A stretch of 64,000 bases of DNA from NCBI GenBank assembly GCA_028583605.1, contig CM053327.1, positions 26,151,629 through 26,215,628 on the forward strand, in the 5' to 3' direction. This document shows, piece after piece, positions 13,596-21,167 of this stretch. Positions within the stretch are counted from its first letter, which is position 1, and every line of letters begins with the position of its first letter. The position numbers and the translations under genes were made by a program. The notes under the pieces are model-generated. The model was not told the DNA's origin, searched no databases, and worked only from the letters and a program-made list of their open reading frames with translations. The stretch is from Dastarcus helophoroides. Taxonomy: Eukaryota > Arthropoda > Insecta > Coleoptera > Bothrideridae.

Positions 13596-14766
13596 CGAAA
13601 GTCAATTAAAAGCTAATTAAATTTTCGGACAGCTTGGTTCAAAAATTTGTCGTAGGGTTTACGTTAAAGTCAAAATTACTTTTGGAGTTTCATTCTTTTT
13701 TCGAAAATTTTCGACCTTTTTCTCAAAATTTTAAGTTTTTCAAATTTCTATTTGTTTTCCAAGATCTGTGAATTTTTTCCTAAATTTTTACTTTCAACTT
13801 TAAACAAACGTCTTATTCTGGAAGTTGTGCAGAATTAAGTCGAATTATTTCTTATAAATTACGAGTTTTTTTCAAAGATTGATTTTATCAATTCAATGGA
13901 TAAGGGTTAATTGGGTTTTTTGGGGAACTTAGCTCACGGGTCGTTTTCAAACTGGGCTTGCGGTGTCAAATCAAAAGTTAAGCAGCGTTGAAAAATGCTA
14001 AACAAATAAAATGCGCTCCAACTTAGGTCTAAGAAAGAACTGTGAGAAGGCCCCTTGCACATAAGGGCCCTGGTATAGCGCAGAATACTGCCCCCTCGTA
14101 GCTACGGGACTGCAATTATATCAAGTAGAAATTACTTCTTCCAAGTTGACGAATGATTCATTTGAAAATTTGGCCACAATAAAATTGGTATTGATGTTGA
14201 GTGGTATACGAACAAGGCTTTCATTATTGACATCCACTGGTGTAAATACCAGCCAATGTAAGTTTTCTTTTAAAAATAAGTCCTTATTCCACTAGAAGCA
14301 AAAAAAAAATAATTAACTTCACATCATTACCGTGTTTGCGTTTACCGTTAATTTTGCCATGTTGCATTCCAAAAAAAGCAGTAAAACTCTTTTTGAAGTC
14401 GTGATCTCGTTTATAGTTGAAGTTATCGAGAAGAATATTTCTTGAAATGGTTCGGTTTTTATTATAGTGTTCACTATATTTCTTCGAAACTCTGAAAGTT
14501 AATCAGTTTGTACAACTGCGCTTTCTGTAGTTAGTGGAAAATTGTTCTACTGCAATTAGACTTTAAAATGTCAAAAAATAAATACTAAACTTACCGTTAC
14601 TTTTATCTTCAGGTACTATAAAAACGACTTGATTCAATTTTTGAGTGGAAATAAAGCTCTCAAGTAGACCTTTGATTGTGCATGGTAATAAATGAGAATA
14701 ACTCACAACATAATAAAAAAGGGTAGATAGCAGGATGAAGGTAATTTTCATTTTCGGAACACCCAT
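733..14766 (-). CDS. Ionotropic receptor (IR, divergent iGluR family), multi-exon
   Basis: Chemosensory ionotropic receptor, a ligand-gated cation channel subunit of sensory dendrite membranes. Exons inferred from GT/AG borders and phase: 14766-14595, 14491-14346, 14291-14136, about 12970-12920, 12855-12648, 12595-12425, 2453-2224, 1613-1405, 1349-1084, 1027-733; about 635 codons. Exon 1 starts with a signal peptide (KITFILLSTLFYYVVS). The S1 ligand lobe includes GIWTGLLKAVVQEDVDVAIQ. M1 is ACFIATGTALGLGIYLL, the pore segment ends CMQGSIWKP, M3 is LIITSLAFALVIYSSYSAF followed by ITSILP. The S2 lobe spans 1405-1084, and the last membrane helix is FTAFAILIIGAFGSIIIFVF. Most introns are 52-103 bp; one is 10 kb. 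The exon 3 to exon 4 junction is one base out of frame, so this copy may be a pseudogene or carry an error. Resemblance is to divergent antennal-type IRs; I do not assign a subtype. A start at 14751 is also possible. Confidence 0.88.
1659..2027. mobile_element. hAT-type MITE in an IR intron
   Basis: The ends are CAGTGGTTCTTAA and TTAAGAACCACTG, a typical hAT terminal inverted repeat. The flanking 8-mers TCCTAGAA (1651-1658) and CTCTAGAA (2028-2035) agree at 6 of 8 positions and probably represent an aged target duplication. The 369-bp interior has no reading frame. It sits in the 610-bp intron between IR exons at 2224 and 1613. Confidence 0.7.
3405..3720. repeat. Tandem duplication, two 158-bp units
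   Basis: Both units begin ACATTTCTAGTTTTAAGAT and end CGTGA(G)CCAACGTA. They are 3405-3562 and 3563-3720 and differ by only a few substitutions and small indels. Each unit has its own inverted AAATTTCGATTTTTATTTTT core. No coding. Confidence 0.8.
4274..4920 (+). mobile_element. Family-A LINE, 3' end, interrupted
   Basis: This is the extreme C terminus and 3' tail of the non-LTR element seen more fully at 28148-29310 and 60650-62930. The frame VYGDSFF...SKLW...LP is recognisable at about 4325-4390. The tail resumes at 4821 with CACTTCATCGCCATCTATCC and ends in an A-rich stretch near 4914. Two insertions split it: an RTE fragment (4424-4764) and a 34-bp insert (4778-4811). Confidence 0.75.
4424..4764 (+). 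mobile_element. RTE-like LINE 3' fragment with (GAA)n tail, nested in family-A LINE
   Basis: Translation gives a degenerate EYFAHVVRHPER...GWRGPGRKRTSWLQNLREW, which is the C-terminal motif of insect RTE-type endonuclease-reverse transcriptases. The fragment ends in an imperfect GAA/AAG microsatellite (about 4717-4763), as expected of a target-primed tail. It is severely 5'-truncated and has stops. The host LINE sequence continues immediately after it (CCTTGTTTAAGAA). Confidence 0.75.
5371..5613. repeat. Palindromic PLE-associated repeat, copy 1
   Basis: The left arm runs TTGAAATGCAAATCTTGTCC, then AAAGATTGAAAAATACCGC, then AGGTTGCTCT; the right arm is the inverse and ends CCAAGGACTAGTCCGTTCCA. 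The centre carries a hammerhead-like motif on the minus strand (5437-5477) and a damaged one on the plus strand (about 5490-5515). The family consensus arm is about 100-140 bp. Translations such as WLSKRVRATF and NLSWF come from this repeat and are not genes. Confidence 0.85.
5437..5477 (-). ncRNA. Candidate hammerhead ribozyme motif (minus strand)
   Basis: On the minus strand the order is CUGAAGA (5473-5467), U, stem II GAUAGC-UUG-GCUAUC, GAAA, a short stem III region, then U-AGAG. The core matches CUGANGA...GAAA. The stem I partner is CUCC rather than CUCU, so stem I is imperfect. The stem III sequence ACUUCU has lost the palindrome found in other copies. Confidence 0.5.
6439..6528. repeat. 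Palindromic PLE-associated repeat, copy 2 (centre deleted)
   Basis: Only the outer arms remain: AATTGAAATACAAATCTTGT followed almost at once by the inverse GGTTTGTATTTTAATTTTTG and AACCAAGGACCAGTCCGTTT. The ribozyme-bearing centre is absent. Confidence 0.75.
7190..9300. repeat. Satellite-like tandem array, about 290-bp unit, about 7 copies
   Basis: The landmark TGTCCAAATTTCTAAAAAA recurs near 7259, 7531, 7871, 8165, 8453, 8742 and 9037, spacing 272, 340, 294, 288, 289 and 295. Within each unit the order is AACGATTGAGAAAAAAGTTC, AATAAGACCTCGATTTAAAA, the landmark, AGAGTGCTCTTTTTCAGA, ATGTCTGGAGTTTTCAAG and CATTTTCAGTAAAAAGTAAA. The third interval is longer because of an internal partial duplication around 7750-7850. 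The array is entirely inside the 10-kb IR intron and non-coding. Confidence 0.88.
9513..9715. repeat. Foldback element, 45-bp inverted arms
   Basis: The arm CAATAGATTTGAACATTTAT plus TAGATTCGAAGTTTTGAAAA (9513-9557) is inverted at about 9668-9713. Part of the right arm is also similar to 1815-1865, inside the hAT MITE of another IR intron, so the sequence belongs to a dispersed family. Confidence 0.6.
10401..10561. repeat. Palindromic PLE-associated repeat, copy 3 (centre deleted)
   Basis: Both arms are well kept (AAATACAAATCTTGTCCCCT and inverse; GGACCAGTCCGTTACACCAA at the right end). The centre goes from GGTTGCTCTAAT straight to TTTTTAATCTTTC, so the ribozyme core is missing. Confidence 0.8.
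11145..12420. repeat. Tandem array of TIR-bearing units, about 310 bp each
   Basis: The words GTCGCTGGCCG and AGAAATGCGTTCATTTTAGT recur about every 155-160 bp, with GTCGCTGG-like sites near 11213, 11399, 11527, 11703, 11832, 11987, 12175 and 12301. Spacing alternates near 185 and 127, giving a higher-order unit of about 305-315 bp. Each higher-order unit starts with a sequence like GGCTGGCCGTACGCGCAGGA and ends with its approximate inverse (ATTCCGTACGTATGCAGCCG). It lies directly beside the IR exon at 12425. No reading frame is supported. Confidence 0.8.
13381..13470. mobile_element. Remnant of a pogo/Tigger-like terminal repeat
   Basis: The sequence CAGCTCAAACCTCACTATAG CGAA preceded by TA resembles the terminal repeats of pogo/Tigger DNA transposons. 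An inverted TTCGTTATAGGAGAGGTTTT follows about 40 bp later. No transposase and no clear second end were seen. It lies in the 1.1-kb region between IR exons 3 and 4. Confidence 0.4.
13557..13592. repeat. (CT)18 microsatellite
   Basis: An uninterrupted CT dinucleotide run in an IR intron; on the gene's strand it reads (AG)n. Confidence 0.95.
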
Positions 14767-15916
14767 AACAAACTGTTGTACCTAGTTCTAAGGGACACAA
14801 ATATCGTTGTGAGGGTTTTGATTAAAAAAATCATAAATACTATATTACTAGACTTTGAATGCAAAAATGATTAATGATGATTTTTTTATTGGTTTTTTAA
14901 TGTATTGTGTTAGTAGATATTGGAAAATTTCTAACGCAATCACATGCATAATTAAATTTATATCCTTTGTCTAATTCAGAGAAAGTGAAGTTCGCAGAAA
15001 CAGTAATTTGAAAATAATTAAACGACAAAATTAATTAATTATTGGTGTCCCAGTTAACACCTTTAATTAAAACAGCAATAACCAGCTTTTGTTGCTTTCG
15101 ACGTTTATGTTATGGCCAGTGACGACTGGCCCGGGCAGAGCGAGTTTAGCCAAAGAAAGGGAATTAAAAAATATTTTTTTTGAAATTTTCTTCTTTTTTA
15201 CAAACTTTTGCATTTAATCTTTTAATTTTTGTTTACGTTCTCCAAAGTTTTACTTATAAACCCACATTTTTGATTTTGCGTCAATATTTTACTAATTTGT
15301 CTAAAATTTCGAGTTTAAGCAATAAATCTTAACATTTTCTAAAGATTTTGACCTCTTTTAGAAACGACCTTAATTTCGAAAATTCGATCTCTGATCTTTG
15401 CATTATGAATGTAAAATCGAAAACTCAAGATTTTATTTCTCGAAATTTCAATGCAAATTTCGAAACGTTGACTGTTTTCTCGAAATTTCGGGAACATTTA
15501 TTTTTTTACAAAATGGTTTCTTTGAAAATTAAAATTCCAAAATTGAAATACGGTTTCTACTCCCACAGTTTTGGCTTTTATTTTAAATTTTGACTTTTTC
15601 CTGAAAAACATAAGCTATTTGTCCAAACTCTTGACTATAAATGCAAGAATTTAAATATTTTTCTAATGATTTTGACTTTTTGTTGAAAACTTTTGTCTTC
15701 AATCTTAAAATTTCGACTTTTATTTCAAAATTTCTACAATATTTTTCATTTTTTGAAAGGCTAAAGCTTTTTTAAAATTCGTGCTTTTAATTTTTTCTTT
15801 TTTCCAGCAATTTTTACTGCAAACTTGGAATGTTGACATTATTTAGCAATTTTGATTTTTTATATGTTCGACTAATCCTAAAGCAATTTGTGGATTGGTT
15901 TTGCAATTGAATATAT
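14767..15916. other. Gene-free AT-rich stretch upstream of the IR gene
   Basis: This includes whatever promoter the IR gene has. I see no recognisable core promoter; the sequence is A/T-rich with the AAATTTCGA-type low-complexity words from about 15170 onward. Confidence 0.4.
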
Positions 15917-16226
15917 TGTAGCGAAATGTAAATTATAGAATTTAGTACGTGAGAAAATTTTCTAGAAAGATCTGATAAGGGGAAAGCGGCCCCGATAACG
16001 AAGCAAACGGTAGATAAGCTTTCCAGAAATTTCGGCAAACGATAAGCCTTATCTGCGGGATTTTTCTAGAACCTGGGAGCCAAAACTATATAAGGCGGTC
16101 GTCTTTCCCTCGAGTTAGTTAGCTAGAGTCAGTCAGTGTAATTAGTGTGTTGGTAGTTTAGTTTGAAAATAAAGTGGGTATTATTCAATTCACGTGTTAA
16201 TCAATTCGAACCGATAGCTCGCAACA
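15917..16226. mobile_element. Candidate solo LTR
   Basis: It begins TGTAGCGA and ends TCGCAACA, inverted termini with one mismatch and the TG...CA rule of LTRs. A TATATAAG box is at 16087-16094 and AATAAA at 16168-16173, the order and spacing expected of an LTR with U3, R and U5. Upstream of the TATA box are several TTCTAGAA-like palindromes and paired GATAAG/CTTATC words. I could not find a matching target duplication, perhaps because the RTE element abuts the right end. BEL/Pao or copia type is possible. No internal gag-pol is present. Confidence 0.6.
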
Positions 16227-16227
16227 A

Positions 16228-17215
16228 TGTATTATATATATGCGAGTTTTTTATGGGCTGTCGCCGCCTCTCGCTTCCCGATTTCCGTTTCTTTCTATTT
16301 AGCCAGTCACCATCCTGTAGGTCTCTAGCAGACATGGCTTCATGGACGTCTTGGCTCCAGGTTCTTTTCTTCTTTCCGGTGGAGCCCATTGCCATACTTT
16401 CTTCGACCATCTGTGTTCATTCATCCTTTCTAGGTGGCCATACCATAGCAGACGTTTAGTTTCTATATTGTCGATTATTGTTCTGTTGGCCCTCATACTG
16501 TCTCGTATTCATGTGTTCCTTATGTGGTCAAGTTTAGAGATACCACAACTCCGTCTCCAGAAATCCATTTCTAATGCAAGCTCCTTTTGTCGCTGGTTTA
16601 GCTCCCATACTTCCGCTCCATAGGTACTTAGGCTCTCCACAATCGAGCTATAGATAATGCGTTTAGTTTTTCACGTTATCTTGTCATTCCATAACACAGA
16701 ATTTAGTTGACGAATTGCCCTTTCACCTCGTGCTTCTTTATTATTTATTTCATCCCCACTCTTTCCAGTTTATATTAAAGTGACTCCCAGATATTTACAA
16801 GTTTTACAGCCTTCAATAGGTTTGTTTCCAATCTGTAGGTCTTCTATCGCCTTCGTCTCCTTTGAAATATTCAGTCTTTGCTAGATTAAATCCCATTTCT
16901 CGTATTCTTCCTTCAGTTTTCTGAGCATATATTTGGCAGCATCTTCATCGGAGGCTATGACCACCTGGGCATCTGCGAATAAAAGAGTATAATAGAATAT
17001 CTTCGCCGATTGGTATTCCCATGCTGTTGCACTTTTTCCAATTCTTGATCGCCTCTTCTAGATAGATCTTAAAAAGAGTTGGCGAGAGAGTGCAATCCTG
17101 TCGTAAACCTTTTGTAATTGTAAATTCCGACGATGTTTTATCGCCAATTTTCATAATTCCAGTATACTTTTTTACAGTTTTGCACTGCTTTAATGTTATG
17201 TGCAAGTTATATGCG
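16228..17215 (-). mobile_element. RTE-like LINE, 3' half (reverse transcriptase C-terminal part)
   Basis: Minus-strand translation with frame changes gives GLRQDCTLSPTLFKIYLEEA, then LLFADAQVVIASDED, then GHLERMNEHRW and SARDLQDGDWLNRK, the order of an RTE-type reverse transcriptase and its C terminus. The FADD catalytic motif reads FADA, so the enzyme would be inactive even without the frameshifts. The other half lies at 21168-23625; a plus-strand LINE of about 4 kb separates them. The 3' end next to the LTR has a short TA-rich tail (16229-16241). Confidence 0.8.
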
Positions 17216-18283
17216 ACGAGTCGACAAGTAAAGATGTGTCTACAAGTAGTTCCGCAAATCCTTGTAGGAAATGCAAAATAATGCCCAACAGTGGGTTAAT
17301 ATGTGTGAAATGTGGATCCTTAAATCATCCCAGCTGTGTTAAATTATTAAAGGGTACAAACACCCTAAATGATTCACAGGTAGTGTGTTGTGATGCCGTG
17401 GACACTAAAGGGGATGTTTAAACTGAGTGTAACTGTGAACCATCATTAAAAGGGTTAAAAAACCATATCACCAAACAACGAATAATTTACGGGAAGAGAT
17501 TAGGGACCTGCGGATTCAAGTAATTAATCCCACTGAGAGCAACAAAGAATTGGTTAAACTATTAAGTGATAATAATATACCCAGACAACCATCTTGCCTG
17601 GAATCCAATAAGAGGTTGTTTAATGAAGTGGTGCGAAATGCTCAAGTAGAAAATTCTACAGAGCAACAATTAAAAAAATTTCAATACTCTCGAGAACAAA
17701 ATACCGCAATAAATCGAGATAACAAAAAAGATCATAATCGTAAGTCTAACAAAAACCAGAATAAGCAGCTGCATCCAAACGAAGCAGCAGGAAGCAAGTG
17801 TTAATTGTTCAATCAAATCAAATTATATACAAACATGCCCATTCTTCAAATGGTAATGAAAGTGACAATGGCATTTCTCGATCTTTCAATCACAATACAA
17901 ACTGGGAAGAAGTCCCAACCAGGAAACGTCAAAAGAATAAAAAGCAACCATCTGCAATTATTGGCACAGGCGAAGATGACACAAGATTTTCCTCTCCTTA
18001 CGTGAAACGTGCTTGGTTCTACGTAGGTAAAGTAAATGCTATTACAGAAACACCAATTATACAAAATTATATAGCTGAAAAGCTAAAGACCATAATTTCT
18101 AACATAGTAGTAGAAACATTGCAATGTGAAGGAATGTATGATTCTTTCAAAGTGGGAGTAAATTTTTCAAATTTATCAGAAATATCGTGCAAATCCTTCT
18201 GGCCAAAGGGAATCCTCGTACGCAGATTTAATTTTTTTCTCAATAAATCGACAGCACAGAATAAAATGAACTGTACGCAATGA
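17200..18283 (+). pseudogene. LINE ORF1 with PHD-like zinc finger, broken
   Basis: The first reading frame of the plus-strand LINE opens near 17200 with CRKCKIMPNSGLICVKCGS followed by LNHPSCVKLLKG, a Cys-rich PHD-like finger seen in ORF1 of some CR1/L2-type elements. After a stop at 17421 the frame continues as a lysine/asparagine-rich linker (17550-17804). It then shifts into RAWFYVGKVNAITETPIIQN (about 18000-18070), an RNA-binding-like segment. At least two frameshifts or stops make it non-functional. It probably encoded a nucleic-acid chaperone for the retrotransposon RNP. Confidence 0.65.
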
Positions 18284-18299
18284 CAATGTTATCTGATAA

Positions 18300-21051
18300 A
18301 TCTTAAAACAAAATATAAGTTATAAAATAACTATAGCAAATCTCAACCTTCGGAGGCTACCCAATAAACTTGATGATTTAACTATATTTATTAACGACAA
18401 AAAATAAATATTCTATGCTTAACCGAAACTTGGCTGACTTCCGAAATTGTGGAAAGTTTACTGTACCAAACTATGTTATAAGTAACACATTTTCTCGAAA
18501 AGCGTCGAAACATGGAGGCTTTGCGATTTTAACAAGAAACATTCTAAAATGTAACAATATTGTGCTGAATAATTTTATTCCAGAAAAATTTTTGAAATCA
18601 CTGGCACTAAAATTGTACAAATTAACGCAATAGTTATAGTTATCTATAGAAGCCCTAATGCGACTTATCCATATTTTTTGATAAAATGGAAAATTTATTG
18701 ATCGCGGTTACTGCCAAATATAAAAATAAATTAATATACATTGCAGGTGATTTCAATATCAACATTATGAAACTAACAAAACATACAATTACTTTTTTAA
18801 ATATAATGGCTGAATTTTCTTTATATTCTTGGTTCCGAGAGGCATCCAGAGTTACTTGCACTTCCTTTTCATGCATAGATAATATATTCTCTAATGAAAC
18901 TGATTACAGTATAAAAACTATCGACCCTCACATTTCAGTGTTTGTTCTTGCGTAAGAAGAAACATGGAGGATCATCTCGAGATACCCTAAAAGTACACCG
19001 TGTTATTAATGAAAGTAACTTGAATCTCCTAAAGCAGAATTTGTATCAGATCAACTGAAAATACATAATGGACATAAAAAATGCAGTTACAGCATTTTCT
19101 GGCTTTCTTAAAATCTTTAATTATAAATTCAATTTAGCTTGTCCATAATTAATAGTTCGACAGAAGTATAATACGAAGACATTAAACTGGTACATTAAGG
19201 AGTTACAATTAATAGAAGGCAAGCTAGACGCTATGGAAATTATAGTGAGAGCAACTAAAGATGATCAACTTCGTCGGTTAGATAAAAATATGAGAAAACA
19301 CTATCAACAAAGTATTTCTGCGTCGAAAAGGAAAGCAAATTGTCAATACATCATGAATGCCGAAGACAAAGAGCTATTTGGGATGTTATACAAATGGAAA
19401 CGAGAAGCAAATCGTATGTTAGAAAACCAGACATCACTCCAGAAAATTTTAATAATTTTTTCTCAAAGATTGGCTGTCTAACACAAAATAAAATTCCCTC
19501 AAACACGCTTACAGCAGATCATTACTTGTCTCATGCCGCTATTAATTCCATTTATTTCAAAGAAGTAAATGTTCAAGAAGTACGTACAATAGTTAGATCA
19601 CTAAAGCCAAAAAAATCAAAAGATATTTATGGACGTTCCACCATTTTGCTACAGCATATACTAGAGTCGATCGAAATCCCATTAACATCGCTACTAAATA
19701 AGAGTTTAGACCAAGGTATTTTCCCATCAAATTTCAAATTAGCAAAAGTAGTGCCACTACATAAGAAGGGAGATATAAATCAACCAGCAAATTATCGACC
19801 CATATCCATTTTGCCAGCCTTTTCCAAGATCTTGGAAATAGCTTTAAAACAGAGATTGACTGGTTACTTTGAAAAATTCAGTATATTTAATAGTAATCAA
19901 CATGGTTTTCGAATCTCCAAATCTAGTACTACTGCTCTGATTGATATAACTGAATATCTGTAAAATACCTTGAATGAAGGTTCAATTTGTCACATGGATT
20001 CCTGTGATATCAGCAAAGCATTTGACTCTGTTGATATTGAGATTCTCCTAAATAAACTACATTTCTATGGAATAAGAGGAATACCCTGGAGATTAATGAA
20101 GTCATATTTTGAATTAAGGTTTCAAAGGGTTACTTTAAATGACAGTACTTCGGAAATAAAGCAATTAATTTGTGGGGTGCCCCAAGGATCAGTGCTAGGC
20201 CCTCAAATGTTCCTATTATACGTTAACGACTTGCCCAAAAATATAAAATCTTCAAGAGTGTGTGTGTTTGCCGATGACACAAGCATTTTAAATAAAGGAA
20301 ACAATAATAATTCAGCGTCCTTAAATTCTATTTCAAGCCTATCTGAAGCAGGAAAATGGTTTGCAGCAAGTAAAATGCTCTTAAATATTGATAAAACACA
20401 ATCGATAGTCTTCACAGCTAATACCTTGTCCATAAAGGCGAAATTAAAATTCCTGGGATATACTTTTAGCAAAAATTAAAATGGAATGAGCAAATAATTA
20501 GTCTCACTAGTCGTTTATCCAGTCCGGTATATTCAGTGCGACGTCTAATGCAAATTGGAGCATTTGAATCTGCCTTGATGGCATACTATAGGAATTTTTA
20601 CAGTCGAATTACATATGGGATAATCATCAGGGAAAATAGCCCACTAATAGATGAAGTTCTAAAACTCCAGAAAAAATGTGTACGTCTACTATCCAAAGTG
20701 GCCTATGCAGCAAGTTGTAAAAATTTATTTATAAAATTAGGTATACTTACTGTTACATCTCTTTATGTACTTGCCTGTGTAACATATGTGCACGAAAACA
20801 AATCTAAGTTTTTACGGAATAATGACTTTCATACATATAATACTAGATGTAAGGAGAAACTGGTGATTCCCTATCAGCGTTTGCATTCAGCATCCCAAGG
20901 AGTAAACTCGATTAGTTTGAAATTATATGACGCAGTCTCAGATGAATATAAATTACTACTACTACTATTATTTGGTTTAAAAAACAACTTAAGTCGATCT
21001 TATTACAAAGGACTATATAATATTAATAAAATTTATGAAAATTGTAGGTAA
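18300..21051 (+). pseudogene. LINE ORF2, endonuclease plus reverse transcriptase, broken
   Basis: The N-terminal endonuclease is in pieces: LCLTETWLTSE (about 18410, needs a frame change), SKHGGFAILTRN, VIYRSPN and IAGDFNINIM (about 18740). Reverse transcriptase follows in two frames: KVVPLHKKGDINQPANYRPI (19747 onward), QHGFRISKSSTTALIDI, then SCDISKAFDSVDIEILLNKL, CGVPQGSVLGPQMFLLYVND and the catalytic VCVFADDTS (20262-20289). The C-terminal region (20536-21051) has TYNTRCKEKLVIP and LKLYDAVSDEYK, resembling CR1/L2-type elements. One stop at 19961-19963 and several frameshifts break it. Confidence 0.8.
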
Positions 21052-21116
21052 TTGAACATTATTGTATATACATAAAGTTGTTCTGACAATCTACGTAAAA
21101 ATTGATGGAAAATATT

Positions 21117-21117
21117 A

Positions 21118-21154
<37 letters not shown>

Positions 21155-21165
21155 TATTATTATAA
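21117..21165 (+). repeat. (ATT)n 3' tail microsatellite
   Basis: An almost pure TTA repeat terminates the plus-strand LINE, as expected of a target-primed microsatellite tail. Confidence 0.9.
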
Positions 21166-21167
21166 AT

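Larger units (their letters stand above)
17210..21166 (+). mobile_element. Plus-strand non-LTR retrotransposon (CR1/L2-like) inserted into the RTE element
   Basis: The left border lies near 17210-17220, where the minus-strand RTE frame (LHITLKQCKTVKKYTG) stops matching. The right border is at about 21166, after an (ATT)n tail, where the RTE frame resumes with VFVDLQKAYGTVPQNKLW on the minus strand. The element has ORF1 and ORF2 but is riddled with frameshifts. It must be younger than the RTE copy it interrupts. The exact 5' end and target duplication could not be fixed by eye. Confidence 0.7.

Noticed and set aside
14292..14330. Alternative 39-bp intron (donor GTAATG) between IR exons 2 and 3
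   Set aside because: Too short for splicing; the donor 15 bases upstream gives a 54-bp intron in the same phase.
16163..16623. Plus-strand frames opposite the RTE C terminus
   Set aside because: Shadows of the minus-strand RTE coding sequence, which has clear motifs.
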